Translations under genes and position numbers: made by a program | Origin: JAFKKS01 sp050187875 | Lineage (GTDB): Bacteria; Pseudomonadota; Alphaproteobacteria; Rhizobiales; Xanthobacteraceae | Reading direction: 5' to 3' | Length of the DNA stretch: 64,000 nucleotides | NCBI GenBank assembly: GCA_050187875.1 | Contig: JBFWXB010000027.1 | Coordinates: 1 to 64,000, forward strand | Notes under the pieces: model-generated | Told to the model about the DNA's origin: nothing | What the model saw: the letters and a program-made list of their open reading frames with translations, nothing else | The model's database searches: none | Shown: positions 50,655 to 59,630 of the stretch, in pieces | Position numbering within the stretch: the stretch's first letter is position 1 | How the letters are laid out: every line of letters starts with the position of its first letter

Positions 50655-51623
50655 CTAAGCGCCGCCTGCACGCTTGAGCATTTCGCGAAACAGCCCGCGG
50701 CGCCATGAATAGAAGGCGCGAAGATCGGTGACCGAGGAGGTCACGACAGCGCGGCTGATGAGCGCGCGAGCGATCTCCACACGCAATCTCTGCCCCAGCG
50801 CTTGCGCCAGTTGGAGGCAGCGCGGTTCGCAGAACCATCTTCCGGCCAGCGTCAGTCCGAGCGCCGCGCCAAGACCGAGTCTCGTCCGTGCAACGAGCTC
50901 CAAGAAGCGCGCTTGTTCCTCCGCGGGACCGAGGGCCCGGGCCGCCTGACAGATATCGACCAGGTGCTGCAACCGCTCGAAAAGATGCCACGACCCATGC
51001 GCAGCAGCCACGAGCAGAAGCTCGGCAGGCCCTTCCGGGTGCGCTGCAATGTGCTCGTAGCGCACCGAGATGGTCCCCTGCAGCGACGGCGCATGAATGA
51101 GGTCCGTACTGATGTCGACGACCAGGTGAGGATTGTCGCGGTGAACCCACTGCGATTCCTGCCGCTCCGGTGCGAGCCCCCGCCCGGCCGGGGCAAAGCC
51201 CTGCTTGTCCAGGATCGCCTCAAAATCCGGGAGCGCCGCCGGCGCAGCCAGCACGTCGATATCGCCGAAGGGCCGATATTTTGGTGTCGGATAGAGCTTG
51301 CGTGCGAAAACCGGCCCTTTGACGAGCGTCAGGGAAAGGCCTTTCGCCGCCTCCATTATCGCGTCCGCCTGCCATCGCAGGAGTTGCGAAAATGCGAATG
51401 CGGCGCCGTGGTCCAATTGCGCCTGGCGCTTGACCTCGGCGAATTCCGGATTGTCGGCGAGCGGCTGACAATTTCGCAGTACCGCCGGCAGGATGCCGTG
51501 ACCTTGGGCCTGCAGCACCAAAGCATGAGCGGCTTCGCGCGTCAGCGCACGCCGCGGTTGTCGACCGCGCGCTTCCTGTGGATCGGCGCAGCAAATCAGC
51601 CAGTCAGTGAGGCTACGCGACAT
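50655..51623 (-). CDS. Nucleotidyltransferase family protein (NTP_transf_5)
   Basis: This 322-residue protein shows the family core: LVKGPVFARKLYPTPKYRPFGDIDVL (about residues 99-124, with the metal-binding GDIDV), then HLVVDISTDLI and LLVAAAHGSWHLFERLQHLVDIC. Such proteins accompany HprK-like kinases and PqqD-like proteins in some lasso-peptide and exopolysaccharide loci. It is upstream of the PqqD-like gene on the same strand, 70 bases away. The acceptor is unknown. Confidence 0.82.
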   Translation of the reverse strand: MSRSLTDWLICCADPQEARGRQPRRALTREAAHALVLQAQGHGILPAVLRNCQPLADNPEFAEVKRQAQLDHGAAFAFSQLLRWQADAIMEAAKGLSLTLVKGPVFARKLYPTPKYRPFGDIDVLAAPAALPDFEAILDKQGFAPAGRGLAPERQESQWVHRDNPHLVVDISTDLIHAPSLQGTISVRYEHIAAHPEGPAELLLVAAAHGSWHLFERLQHLVDICQAARALGPAEEQARFLELVARTRLGLGAALGLTLAGRWFCEPRCLQLAQALGQRLRVEIARALISRAVVTSSVTDLRAFYSWRRGLFREMLKRAGGA

Positions 51624-51892
51624 CGACCGGGAACGATGAAGATGCAGCGCAGGGCCGCGCCATTGGATGGCGCCTCGTTGGATTTCGTATCCGTCGCGCC
51701 ATCCTACCTTCGCCCGAAGCTCCTGAATAGGATCGATTTAGATCGGTTTCGGCGCGCGGGGGCCCCGTCGTGCTCCGGCATACCGGGGCCGCGACACGCG
51801 CGCTTGCCAGCTTCAGCGCCGCCTGCCACGAACGGCCGCGAGAGCCGGTCAAGACCGTGCAGCACGGCGGGCCGTGAATTGGGGAGGACTTC

Positions 51893-52657
51893 ATGCAGCT
51901 TTTCGACCTCACGGGCCGCGTTGCGGTCATCACCGGCGGCAATGGCGGCATCGGGCTCGGCATGGCCAAGGGCATGGCCGCGGCGGGCGCCGCTATCGTC
52001 GTCGCCGGGCGCAACGAGAAGAAGAACGCGGCGGCGGTGAAGGAGATCGAGGGCGCCGGCGGCAAAGCGAAGGCTGTCGTGGTCGATGTCCTCGACGAGG
52101 CGTCCTGCCGCGCGATGTGTGAAGCCGCCGCGAAGGCGTTCGGGCGCCTCGACATCCTCGCCAACAATGCCGGCATGTCGATCCGCAAGCAGCCGGAGAC
52201 GTTTACGCTCGCCGAGTGGAAGCAGGTGATCGACACCAACCTCAACGCCGCCTTCGTCTGTTCACAGGCGGCTTATCCGCACATGAAGAAGGCGGGCGGC
52301 GGCAAGATCATCAACACCGGCTCGATGCTCTCGATCTTCGGCACGGCCTATGCCGCACCCTACGCCGCTTCGAAAGGCGGCATCGTGCAGATGACCAAGG
52401 CGCTGGCGAGCGCCTGGGCGAAGGACAACATCCAGGTCAACGCCATCCTGCCCGGCTGGATCGATACCGAGCTCACGCGCGATGCGCGGGCGCAGGTGCA
52501 CGGCCTGCATGAACGCGTACTTGCACGCACGCCTGCGGGTCGCTGGGGCGACCCCGACGACTTCGCGGGAATCGCGGTGTTTCTCGCATCGAAGGCGTCC
52601 GATTTCGTCTCGGGCGCGGCCATCACCGTCGACGGTGGGTATTCGATCCAGGGCTAG
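51893..52657 (+). CDS. SDR family oxidoreductase
   Basis: This 254-residue classical short-chain dehydrogenase has the NAD(P) motif TGGNGGIG (near 15-22), NNAG, and the catalytic Ser plus Y-x3-K (YAASK). The C-terminus DFVSGAAITVDGGYSIQG is typical. It resembles gluconate 5-dehydrogenase/3-oxoacyl-ACP reductase-type SDRs, but the substrate cannot be read from the sequence. ATG 51893 follows GGGGAGGA. It stands alone, with the nearest neighbours functionally unrelated. Confidence 0.88.
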   Translation: MQLFDLTGRVAVITGGNGGIGLGMAKGMAAAGAAIVVAGRNEKKNAAAVKEIEGAGGKAKAVVVDVLDEASCRAMCEAAAKAFGRLDILANNAGMSIRKQPETFTLAEWKQVIDTNLNAAFVCSQAAYPHMKKAGGGKIINTGSMLSIFGTAYAAPYAASKGGIVQMTKALASAWAKDNIQVNAILPGWIDTELTRDARAQVHGLHERVLARTPAGRWGDPDDFAGIAVFLASKASDFVSGAAITVDGGYSIQG

Positions 52658-52710
52658 GCTGGAGTGCGTCCAGGCAAGCCGGGAGCCGGTTCCCGCCCGG
52701 ACGTGCGATA

Positions 52711-52748
52711 GATCAAAGACGCCGCAAGATTGGCCATGCACTTTGATC
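52711..52748 (+). other. Inverted repeat in the leader of the DUF2946 gene
   Basis: GATCAAAG at 52711-52718 and CTTTGATC at 52741-52748 can pair across 22 bases. A second pair, GACGCC/GGCGTC, overlaps and would compete with the first. It lies just before the GTG start at 52762. It could be a terminator, an attenuator or an operator; none is shown. Confidence 0.3.
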
Positions 52749-52761
52749 GTGGCGTCGCGGC

Positions 52762-53184
52762 GTGATATCGCTGCGCCGCATCAGGACGCTTCCGGTGACG
52801 ATTCGAGCGCGAACAGGACGAGGATGGCGGCCGTGGATCGCAATGATCGCGGCCTATATCTTCGTGTTGCAGACGGCGCTCGCCGGCATCGCCGTCACCC
52901 AGGCCGCGGCGGCGACGCCGTCGTCGGAGCTGCCGTTCGTCCTGTGCGCGGAGCATGCCTCCGCGCCTGACAGCCTGCCGGACCAGCCATCGAAGCAGGC
53001 GCCCTGCGAGCATTGCGTCGCCTGTGGGGTCGCAGCGGTCGCGCTGCCGACGCGCGATGCTGCCGTTGCGGGCATCGTGCGCTTCGCGCATCGCGCCACG
53101 GCGCCGCCTGCGCAGGAGGCCGTCGCCACGCCGGCCTGGCGGCTCGGCTTTCATCCCTCCCGAGGACCTCCGCAGATCGCATGA
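52762..53184 (+). CDS. DUF2946 family protein
   Basis: This ~140-residue protein has an N-terminal membrane or signal helix (WIAMIAAYIFVLQTALAGIAV) followed by a Cys/His-containing segment (CAEHASAP..CEHCVACG), as in DUF2946 proteins that accompany copper-handling genes. GTG 52762 is the first start; ATG 52843 inside the helix is unlikely. The downstream TonB receptor and YcnI-PCuAC fusion complete a putative copper uptake set. The biochemical role is unknown. Confidence 0.75.
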   Translation: MISLRRIRTLPVTIRARTGRGWRPWIAMIAAYIFVLQTALAGIAVTQAAAATPSSELPFVLCAEHASAPDSLPDQPSKQAPCEHCVACGVAAVALPTRDAAVAGIVRFAHRATAPPAQEAVATPAWRLGFHPSRGPPQIA

Positions 53185-53239
53185 AACCCGCGTGGCGTGA
53201 CGCCGCGCGTTTTTCATTTGCGTTCGAGGAGCTTGAGGG

Positions 53240-55408
53240 ATGTCGCGCGCAAGAGGCGCTGCGCTCGCTGCCATGGCAGCCGCAATGATTGCACCAACGG
53301 AAGTCGTCGCACGGGGAGCGATCGCCCTTCCGTCCATCGTCGTCGAGTCGCGGCGGCCGCCGCCCGCCGCAAAACCTGCGCGCGCTGCTGCGCCACGAAG
53401 GGCGTCGCCGGCCGCGCAGCCCGCGATAACGACTTTGACCGTCCACGCGCGCAGCGGAAGCGCGACCGCGCCAACGACAGCGCAAGCCGCGCGGGAGTTG
53501 CGGCAAATCCCCGGCTCGGCCGTCGTCGTTGCCGATACGGAATTCAAGAATGCGCCGGCGCAGACGCTGAAGGATGCGCTCGCTTTCGTCGCCGGCGTCT
53601 TCGCGCAACCTAAGTGGGGCGAGGACACGCGGCTCTCCATCCGCGGGTCCGGCCTCTCGCGCAATTTCCATCTGCGCGGCGTGCAGCTCTACATGGACGG
53701 TATCCCTATCAACACCGCCGACGGCTATGGTGATTTCCAGGAGATCGATCCAACTGCGTATCGTCACATCGACGTCTACAAGGGCGCCAACGCGCTGCGC
53801 TTCGGCGCGAATTCGCTCGGCGGTGCGATCAATTTCGTGACGCCGAGCGGCCGCGACGCCGCGGCGCTCGAGGCGCGCATCGACGGCGGCGGCTTCGGCT
53901 GGCGGCGGTATCAGTCGAGCACGGCGGGCGCCAACGGGGCGTTCGACTACTTCATCACCGGCTCGTGGGAAGCGCAGCAAGGCTTCCGCGACCACAGTTT
54001 TGGCGAGCTCGCGCGCGGCTCGGCGAATTTCGGCTACCAGATCAATCCGGACGTCGAGACGCGCTTCTATTTCAACGCCAACACGATCCGCCAGCGCATT
54101 CCCGGCTCCGTCGACAAGGCGACGGCGCTCTCCGATCCGCAGCGAGCGGCGGCGATCAATGTCGCCAATGACTGGCAGCGCAACATCGATTCCGTGCGCG
54201 TCGCCAATAAGACCTCGGTCCGCTTGAGCGATACGACGCGTACAGAGTTCGGCCTGTTCGCGCTCGACCGGCACCTGATGCATCCGATCTTTCAGTGGCT
54301 CGACTATCGCTACCAGGATTACGGCGGCTTCGCGCGGCTGATCGACGAGCGGCTGATCGGCGGACACGCCAACCGCTTCATCGTGGGCGTCAATGTCCTC
54401 AACGGATCAATCGACAACAAGCAATACGCCAACACACCCGGCGCGGTGAAAGGACCGCTCCTTTCATCGTCGATCGATGCGTCGACGAATCTCTCCGCCT
54501 ATGCGGAGAATTCGTTCTATGTCTTGCCCAATGTCGCGCTCGTCGCGGGCACGAACTTCCTGCACGCGACGCGCGACCGCCGCGATCGTCTCCTCGCCGA
54601 CGGCGATCAATCGGGACGCACGCATTTCGACATCTTGAGCCCGAAGGTTGGCGCCCTTTGGGATGTCGACTCGACCTGGCAAGTCTTCGCCAATGTCTCG
54701 CGCAGCGCCGAGGTGCCGAGCTTCGGTGAAGGCTCGAGCTTCCCGGCGCCGATCATCCGCTTCACCGACCTCAAGGCGCAGACGGCGACGACCTATGAGA
54801 TCGGCACGCGCGGGCGCCGCCCCGATCTCACCTGGGACCTTGCGCTCTACCACGCCGATATCCGCAACGAGCTGCAGTGCATCTATGCGAGCTTCGGCAA
54901 CTGCAATGTCGTCAATGCCGACAAGACGGTACATCAGGGGCTCGAAGCGGCGATTGGCGTTGCGATCGCCAAAGGACTCTTCATCAACGGCGACCAGGCA
55001 GACAGGCTCTGGCTCAACGTCGCCTACACGTTCAACGACTTCCGCTTCGACGGCGATCCGACTTTCGGCAACAACCAGCTGCCCGGCGCGCCGCGGCATT
55101 TCGTGCGCGCGGAGCTTCTCTACAAGCATCCGAGCGGATTCTATTTCGGCCCGAACATCGAGTGGGTGCCGGTCGTCTATTTCGTCGACAGCGCCAACAC
55201 ACTGACGACCGAGCCTTACGCTTTGATCGGCGCCAAGATCGGTTACGACGACGGCAGGCGCTATTCGATCTATATCGAAGGGCGCAATCTCGCCAACAAA
55301 GCCTATATCGCCAGCACCAGCATCATCGACCGTGCGACGCCCGGCATCCCGTTGTTCGAGCCGGGCAGCGGACGCGCGGTCTATGCCGGCTTGCGCGCGC
55401 GATGGTGA
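53240..55408 (+). CDS. TonB-dependent outer membrane receptor
   Basis: This 722-residue protein has an Ala-rich export leader, an extended Pro-rich spacer and a plug domain (RELRQIPGSAVVVADTEF, LSIRGSGLSRNFHLRGVQLYMDGIP, YKGANALRFGANSLGGAINFVTP). A long beta-barrel follows, ending in the aromatic RAVYAGLRARW expected of outer membrane proteins. Its place between DUF2946 and YcnI-PCuAC suggests copper or a copper chelate as substrate. ATG 53240 follows TTGAGGG. Confidence 0.9.
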   Translation: MSRARGAALAAMAAAMIAPTEVVARGAIALPSIVVESRRPPPAAKPARAAAPRRASPAAQPAITTLTVHARSGSATAPTTAQAARELRQIPGSAVVVADTEFKNAPAQTLKDALAFVAGVFAQPKWGEDTRLSIRGSGLSRNFHLRGVQLYMDGIPINTADGYGDFQEIDPTAYRHIDVYKGANALRFGANSLGGAINFVTPSGRDAAALEARIDGGGFGWRRYQSSTAGANGAFDYFITGSWEAQQGFRDHSFGELARGSANFGYQINPDVETRFYFNANTIRQRIPGSVDKATALSDPQRAAAINVANDWQRNIDSVRVANKTSVRLSDTTRTEFGLFALDRHLMHPIFQWLDYRYQDYGGFARLIDERLIGGHANRFIVGVNVLNGSIDNKQYANTPGAVKGPLLSSSIDASTNLSAYAENSFYVLPNVALVAGTNFLHATRDRRDRLLADGDQSGRTHFDILSPKVGALWDVDSTWQVFANVSRSAEVPSFGEGSSFPAPIIRFTDLKAQTATTYEIGTRGRRPDLTWDLALYHADIRNELQCIYASFGNCNVVNADKTVHQGLEAAIGVAIAKGLFINGDQADRLWLNVAYTFNDFRFDGDPTFGNNQLPGAPRHFVRAELLYKHPSGFYFGPNIEWVPVVYFVDSANTLTTEPYALIGAKIGYDDGRRYSIYIEGRNLANKAYIASTSIIDRATPGIPLFEPGSGRAVYAGLRARW

Positions 55409-55463
55409 TCACGAAGCGACCCATTTCTCCGATACGCTGCAGACAAACGAAAGGAACAGGACG

Positions 55464-56432
55464 ATGAAGCTGATTTGGCAAGGGCTCGCGGCGCTGGCGC
55501 TCGGCATGACACCGGTTGCGGCATCGGCGCATATCGCGCTTGAGAAGGCGCAAGCGACCGTCGGCGCGCCCTACAAGGCGACGTTCCGCGTTCCGCATGG
55601 CTGCGACGGCGCCGCGACGACGAAGATCACCGTCGATCTGCCGGAAGGCTTCATCGCCGCGAAGCCGATGCCGAAAGCCGGCTGGCAGCTGACGATCACC
55701 AAGGGCGCTTACGAGAAGCCTTATACATTCTATCACGGCGAGAAGCTGAGCGAGGGCGCGCACACAATCACCTGGAGTGGCGGCTCGCTTCCCGACGACC
55801 AGTATGACGAGTTCGTCGTCGCCGGCTTTGTCGCCGGCGAGCTCGCGCCCGACCAGCGCCTTGTTTTCCCGGTCACGCAGGATTGCGAGAAAGGCAGCGC
55901 CAAATGGGCCGAGATTCCCGCCGAGGGACAGAGCCCGCACGCGCTGAAGTTCCCGGCGCCCGCCGTCATGCTCGTCGCACAGAAGGGGGCGAGCCACGCG
56001 ATGGCCGCCAAGACCTACAAGGTCGGCGCGCTGAAGGTCGAGGCGCCGTGGACGCGTGCGACGCCGGGCGGCGCCAAGGTCGCCGGCGGCTATCTCAAGA
56101 TCACGAACACCGGGACCGAACCCGATCGGCTGCTGCGCGGCACGTTCGCGGCGGCGAGCCGCGGCGATGTGCATGAGATGGCCGAGCAAGGCGGCATCAT
56201 GAAGATGCGCGAGCTCCCCGACGGGCTCGAGATCAAACCGGGCCAGACGGTCGAGCTCAAGCCCGGCGGCTATCACATGATGTTCATGGATCTGAAGACG
56301 CCGTTGAAAGCGGGCCAGACGATCAAGGGTACGCTCGTGTTCCAGAAGGCCGGCAGCGTCGACGTCGAATATCCTGTCCAGGCCATGGGCGCCCAAAGCG
56401 GCGGCATGGGTGGCATGGAGCATCAGCACTGA
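55464..56432 (+). CDS. YcnI domain (DUF1775) fused to PCuAC copper chaperone
   Basis: This 322-residue secreted protein has a signal peptide ending ASA, so the mature protein begins with His (HIALEKAQATVGAPY), the copper ligand of YcnI proteins. The YcnI domain runs to about residue 165. After a linker, a PCuAC domain (about 180-310) has HEM, a Met pair around IMKM and YHMMFMDL, the expected His/Met Cu(I) ligands. The Met/His-rich tail (GGMGGMEHQH) adds further sites. It probably passes copper to periplasmic cuproenzymes such as cytochrome oxidase. Confidence 0.88.
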   Translation: MKLIWQGLAALALGMTPVAASAHIALEKAQATVGAPYKATFRVPHGCDGAATTKITVDLPEGFIAAKPMPKAGWQLTITKGAYEKPYTFYHGEKLSEGAHTITWSGGSLPDDQYDEFVVAGFVAGELAPDQRLVFPVTQDCEKGSAKWAEIPAEGQSPHALKFPAPAVMLVAQKGASHAMAAKTYKVGALKVEAPWTRATPGGAKVAGGYLKITNTGTEPDRLLRGTFAAASRGDVHEMAEQGGIMKMRELPDGLEIKPGQTVELKPGGYHMMFMDLKTPLKAGQTIKGTLVFQKAGSVDVEYPVQAMGAQSGGMGGMEHQH

Positions 56433-56495
56433 CGTGCTGTGATCCATGGTTGTCGTCCCCGCGAAAGCGGGACCCGCTGCCTGAGCGTTCGCGTT

Positions 56496-56575
56496 CGTCA
56501 TGCGCGGGCTTGACCCGCGCATCCATCTTTTCTTCAAAAGAGAGATGGATTGCCGGGTCAAGCCCGGCAATGACG
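56496..56575. repeat. Palindromic intergenic repeat, family 2 copy A
   Basis: The arms CGTCATGCGCGGGCTTGACC and the mirrored GGGTCAAGCCCGGCAATGACG flank CATCC/GGATG with a T/A-rich loop. The copy at 62353-62431 is nearly identical in its arms. A shorter palindrome (CCCCGCGAAAGCGGGACCC) precedes it at about 56457. Confidence 0.8.
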
Positions 56576-56665
56576 GTGGTTCTTCGCTCCGCCAGCCGTT
56601 ACAGCCACCTGGGCAACGTGCCGCCGCTGTCTTATGGTCCGTCCGCCGAAGCACAGGGACGAAGG

Positions 56666-57679
56666 ATGACACGTCGGAAATGGTTGCAGATGCTGGCTGC
56701 GGCGGTGCTGGCATCAGGATATGGCGCGGCCTCCGCGCAGACATTGGACAAGGTGGCGTTCGCGACCAACTGGGTCGCCGAGCCGGAGCATGGCGGCTTC
56801 TACCAGGCACTGGCGGACGGCACGTATCGCAAATACGGCCTCGACGTCACGATCGTTCCCGGCGGACCGAACGTGAACAACCGGCTGCTGCTGCCGGTCG
56901 GCAAGATCGACTTCTATCTCAGCGCCAATCTGCTGCAGGCGTTCGACGCGGTCGAGCAGAACATTCCGACCATCACCGTCGCGGCGATGTTCCAGAAGGA
57001 CCCGCAGGTCTTCCTCGTGCATCCCGACCAGGGCATCGAAAAGTTCGATGACCTGAAGAAGCTGACGCTCTACATCTCCAAGGAAGGGCTCGCCGGCTAT
57101 TTCCAATGGATGAAGCGCGATCTCGGCTTCAGCGAAGACAAGGTGAAGCCCTACACCTTCAATCCGCAGCCCTTCATCGCCGACAAGAAGAGCGCGATGC
57201 AGGGTTACGTCACTTCCGAGCCGTTCGCCGTCGAGAAGGCGGCCGGCTTCAAGCCGAAAATCTTTCTCCTTGCCGACAACGGCTTCAACACCTATTCGAC
57301 CTTGATCGAGACGCGGCGCGACCTCGTTGAGAAGAAGCCGGACCTCGTGCAGCGCTTCGTCGATGCCTCGATCATCGGCTGGGTGAACTACGTCTATGGC
57401 GACAACGCCGCGGCGAATGCGCTCATCAAAAAGGCCAATCCGGAGATGACCGACGAGCTGATGGCTTATTCGGTGGCGCGGATGCGTGAATACGGCATCG
57501 TCGATTCCGGCGACTCGTTGGAACTCGGCGTCGGCGCCATGACGGATGCGCACGTCGCCGACTTTTTTGACAAGATGGTGCGCGCCGGCGTCGTCAAGGC
57601 TGGCACGGATTTTCGCCAGGCCTATACGCTGCGCTTCGTCAACAAACGCGTCGGCATCGACTTGCGGCCGAAGAAGTGA
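56666..57679 (+). CDS. ABC transporter substrate-binding protein, SsuA/THI5 type
   Basis: This 337-residue protein begins MTRRKWLQML, a twin-arginine-like signal, with the mature part after ASA. The fold segment WVAEPEHGGFYQALADGTYRKYGLDV and GGPNVNNRLLLPVGKIDFYL fit the NMT1/THI5-like binding proteins (thiamine precursors, sulphonates, nitrate and similar). The PEHGGFY wording recalls ThiY-type proteins, but the ligand is not certain. It is followed by its ATPase and permease. Confidence 0.82.
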   Translation: MTRRKWLQMLAAAVLASGYGAASAQTLDKVAFATNWVAEPEHGGFYQALADGTYRKYGLDVTIVPGGPNVNNRLLLPVGKIDFYLSANLLQAFDAVEQNIPTITVAAMFQKDPQVFLVHPDQGIEKFDDLKKLTLYISKEGLAGYFQWMKRDLGFSEDKVKPYTFNPQPFIADKKSAMQGYVTSEPFAVEKAAGFKPKIFLLADNGFNTYSTLIETRRDLVEKKPDLVQRFVDASIIGWVNYVYGDNAAANALIKKANPEMTDELMAYSVARMREYGIVDSGDSLELGVGAMTDAHVADFFDKMVRAGVVKAGTDFRQAYTLRFVNKRVGIDLRPKK

Positions 57680-57710
57680 GCGCCATCCGCGGCGCGGTGA
57701 GGCTGTCGCG

Positions 57711-58505
57711 ATGAGCCCGTCCGGCACGTCGGCAGCTTCCCCCGCCATCACCATGCACGGCGTGGGGAAGACATTCGGCAGCGGCGTCGTCGCGCTCAAT
57801 GATTTTTCGCTCGAGGTGAAAGCGCGCGAATTTCTCTCGCTGCTGGGCCCTTCCGGCTGCGGCAAATCGACGGCGCTGCGCATCATGGCCGGGCTCACCG
57901 CGCCGACGCGCGGCGAAATCGCGCGTGCGGATGGCGCGCCAACCGGCGCAGGAGATCACGCGCTCGATTTCGTGTTCCAGGATCCGACGCTGATGCCGTG
58001 GGCGACGGCCTACGACAATGTCGCGCTGCCGCTGCGGATCGCGGGTGTATCTGAAGCCGACGCGCGGTCGCGGGTCGGCGAAGCCATCGCGCGCGTCGGC
58101 CTTTCGGCTTTCACCGGCGCCTATCCGCGGGAGCTCTCCGGCGGGATGAAGATGCGCGTCTCCATTGCCCGCGCGATCGTCAGCCGGCCGCGCATCCTTC
58201 TTATGGACGAGCCGTTCGCCGCGCTCGACGAGATCACGCGCTTCAAGCTCAACAACGACCTTCTCGAGCTTTGGCGCACGCTCGATATGACGATCGTCTT
58301 CGTCACGCATTCGGTCTTCGAGTCAGTCTATCTCTCCGACCGCATCGTGGTGATGACGCCGCGGCCCGGCCGCGCCTTTGCCGAGCTCGCCCTTGCGACA
58401 CCCTTTCCGCGGCCGGAGGGCTTCCGCACCTCGGCCGAATATGCCGCGCAATGCCGGCGCGCCGCCGAGGCGCTTTCGGCCGCGACGGCTGGCGAGGCCG
58501 TGTGA
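57711..58505 (+). CDS. ABC transporter ATP-binding protein
   Basis: This 264-residue ATPase of the SsuB/TauB/ThiZ type has Walker A GPSGCGKST, signature LSGGMKMRVSIARAI, Walker B ILLMDEPFAALDE and the switch His in VFVTHSVFE. It energises the importer formed with the flanking genes. ATG 57711 lies 32 bases after the binding-protein stop. Its own stop overlaps the permease ATG (TGATG). Confidence 0.92.
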   Translation: MSPSGTSAASPAITMHGVGKTFGSGVVALNDFSLEVKAREFLSLLGPSGCGKSTALRIMAGLTAPTRGEIARADGAPTGAGDHALDFVFQDPTLMPWATAYDNVALPLRIAGVSEADARSRVGEAIARVGLSAFTGAYPRELSGGMKMRVSIARAIVSRPRILLMDEPFAALDEITRFKLNNDLLELWRTLDMTIVFVTHSVFESVYLSDRIVVMTPRPGRAFAELALATPFPRPEGFRTSAEYAAQCRRAAEALSAATAGEAV

Positions 58506-59314
58506 TGCGCGCCGGCGAAGAGCGCATCGGCGTCGGCACGCGGGTGCTTCGCTTCATGCTGCCGGTCGCGGTGCTGGCGCTCGGCCTGGTGGCATGGGAA
58601 GCGATCGTCGCGATCCAGAAGATTCCGTCCTACATCCTGCCAAGCCCGCTGCAGGTCTGGCACACGCTCATTTCCGACTGGAGCCTGCTCGCGGGATCGC
58701 TGCTCGTGACGCTGGAGACAACATTTGAGGGCCTCGCGCTCGCGTTCTTCGGCGGCGTCGCGCTTGCGGTCCTCTTCCACCAGTCGCGGCTCATCGAATA
58801 TTCGCTCTATCCGTATGCCGTGATCCTGCAGGTGACGCCGGTCGTCGCGATCGCGCCGCTCCTGCTCATCTATCTTCCACAGCACGCCGCCGTTCTCGCC
58901 TGCGCCTGGATCGTCGCCTTCTTTCCCGTGCTCGCGAACACGACGCTCGGGCTCAATTCGGTGGATCGCAATCTCGTCGATCTGTTCCGGCTCTATCGGG
59001 CCTCGCGCTGGCAGGTGCTGCGCCGGCTTGAATTACCAAGCGCGCTGCCGCACATCCTCGGTGGGCTTCGCATCGCCGGGGGCCTCGCGCTCATCGGCGC
59101 CGTCGTCGCGGAGATCGCGGCCGGCTCCGCCGGCGCCGGCTCGGGGCTTGCTTATCGGATCGCGGAGTCGAGCTACCGCCTCAACATTCCGCGCATGTTC
59201 GCGGCGCTCTTCCTCCTCTCGCTCGCCGGCATCGTGATCTTCTTTGCGCTCTCGTTCGTGAACTACATCGTGCTGCGGCGCTGGCACGAAAGCGCGTTGA
59301 CGGGCGAGGGGTGA
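58505..59314 (+). CDS. ABC transporter permease, SsuC/ThiX type
   Basis: This 269-residue inner membrane protein has about six helices (LPVAVLALGLVAWEAIVAI, VAIAPLLLIYLPQHAAVLACAW and others). The coupling motif sits in LFRLYRASRWQVLRRLELPSALPHILGGLRIAGGLAL, read here in parts: EAA-type helix then Gly. It completes the importer operon. ATG 58505 overlaps the ATPase stop. Confidence 0.9.
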   Translation: MRAGEERIGVGTRVLRFMLPVAVLALGLVAWEAIVAIQKIPSYILPSPLQVWHTLISDWSLLAGSLLVTLETTFEGLALAFFGGVALAVLFHQSRLIEYSLYPYAVILQVTPVVAIAPLLLIYLPQHAAVLACAWIVAFFPVLANTTLGLNSVDRNLVDLFRLYRASRWQVLRRLELPSALPHILGGLRIAGGLALIGAVVAEIAAGSAGAGSGLAYRIAESSYRLNIPRMFAALFLLSLAGIVIFFALSFVNYIVLRRWHESALTGEG

Positions 59315-59331
59315 GGTGATCCGTCACCCTG

Positions 59332-59430
59332 AGGTGCGAGCCGGCGTTGTCGGCGAGCCTCGAAGGGCGACGGCCCGGACATGCGGCCATCCTTCGAGGC
59401 CCGCACTGCGTGCGGGCACCTCAGGATGAG
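59332..59430. repeat. Palindromic intergenic repeat, family 1 copy B
   Basis: CGTCACCCTGAGGTGCGAG and the returning CACCTCAGGATGAG form the outer stem; CCTCGAAGGGCGACGG and CCATCCTTCGAGG form the inner one. It matches the copy at 43934-44038 in arms and size. It separates the permease gene from the small convergent reading frame at 59463. Confidence 0.8.
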
Positions 59431-59462
59431 GGGCGAGGGTGTCGAGAGCGCACCTTCCAAAT

Positions 59463-59630
59463 TCACCCAATCGCGCCCGCAGCGAACAACAGCACACCCG
59501 CCGCCGAGCAGGCCGCGAGCACCGGGATCATCCCAACCTTGAAGCGGAAGATCGCGAGCGCCGCGGCGAGCGACAGGGCGATCGCCCATCGGTTCGCGCT
59601 CCGTGAGGAGCGGCGCATCGAAGGGGGCAT
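59463..59630 (-). CDS. 55-residue membrane protein coupled to NIPSNAP gene
   Basis: ATG 59630 overlaps the NIPSNAP stop (TAATG), so translation is coupled. After a basic start (MRRSSRSANR) there are two hydrophobic segments, WAIALSLAAALAIFRF and IPVLAACSAAGVLLFAAG. The sequence resembles the C-terminal helices of chromate transporter-type permeases, which suggests a gene remnant kept as a small frame. It may also be a genuine small membrane protein. Confidence 0.4.
   Translation of the reverse strand: MPPSMRRSSRSANRWAIALSLAAALAIFRFKVGMIPVLAACSAAGVLLFAAGAIG

Noticed and set aside
47404..51623. A complete lasso-peptide cluster
   Set aside because: Kinase, PqqD-like and nucleotidyltransferase genes are present, but there is no asparagine-synthetase-like cyclase or transglutaminase-like protease, and the small protein's tail does not look like a lasso core.
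54464..56810. Long - strand frames across the TonB receptor and YcnI-PCuAC genes
   Set aside because: The + strand genes have signal peptides, ribosome sites and conserved motifs; the reverse frames have none.
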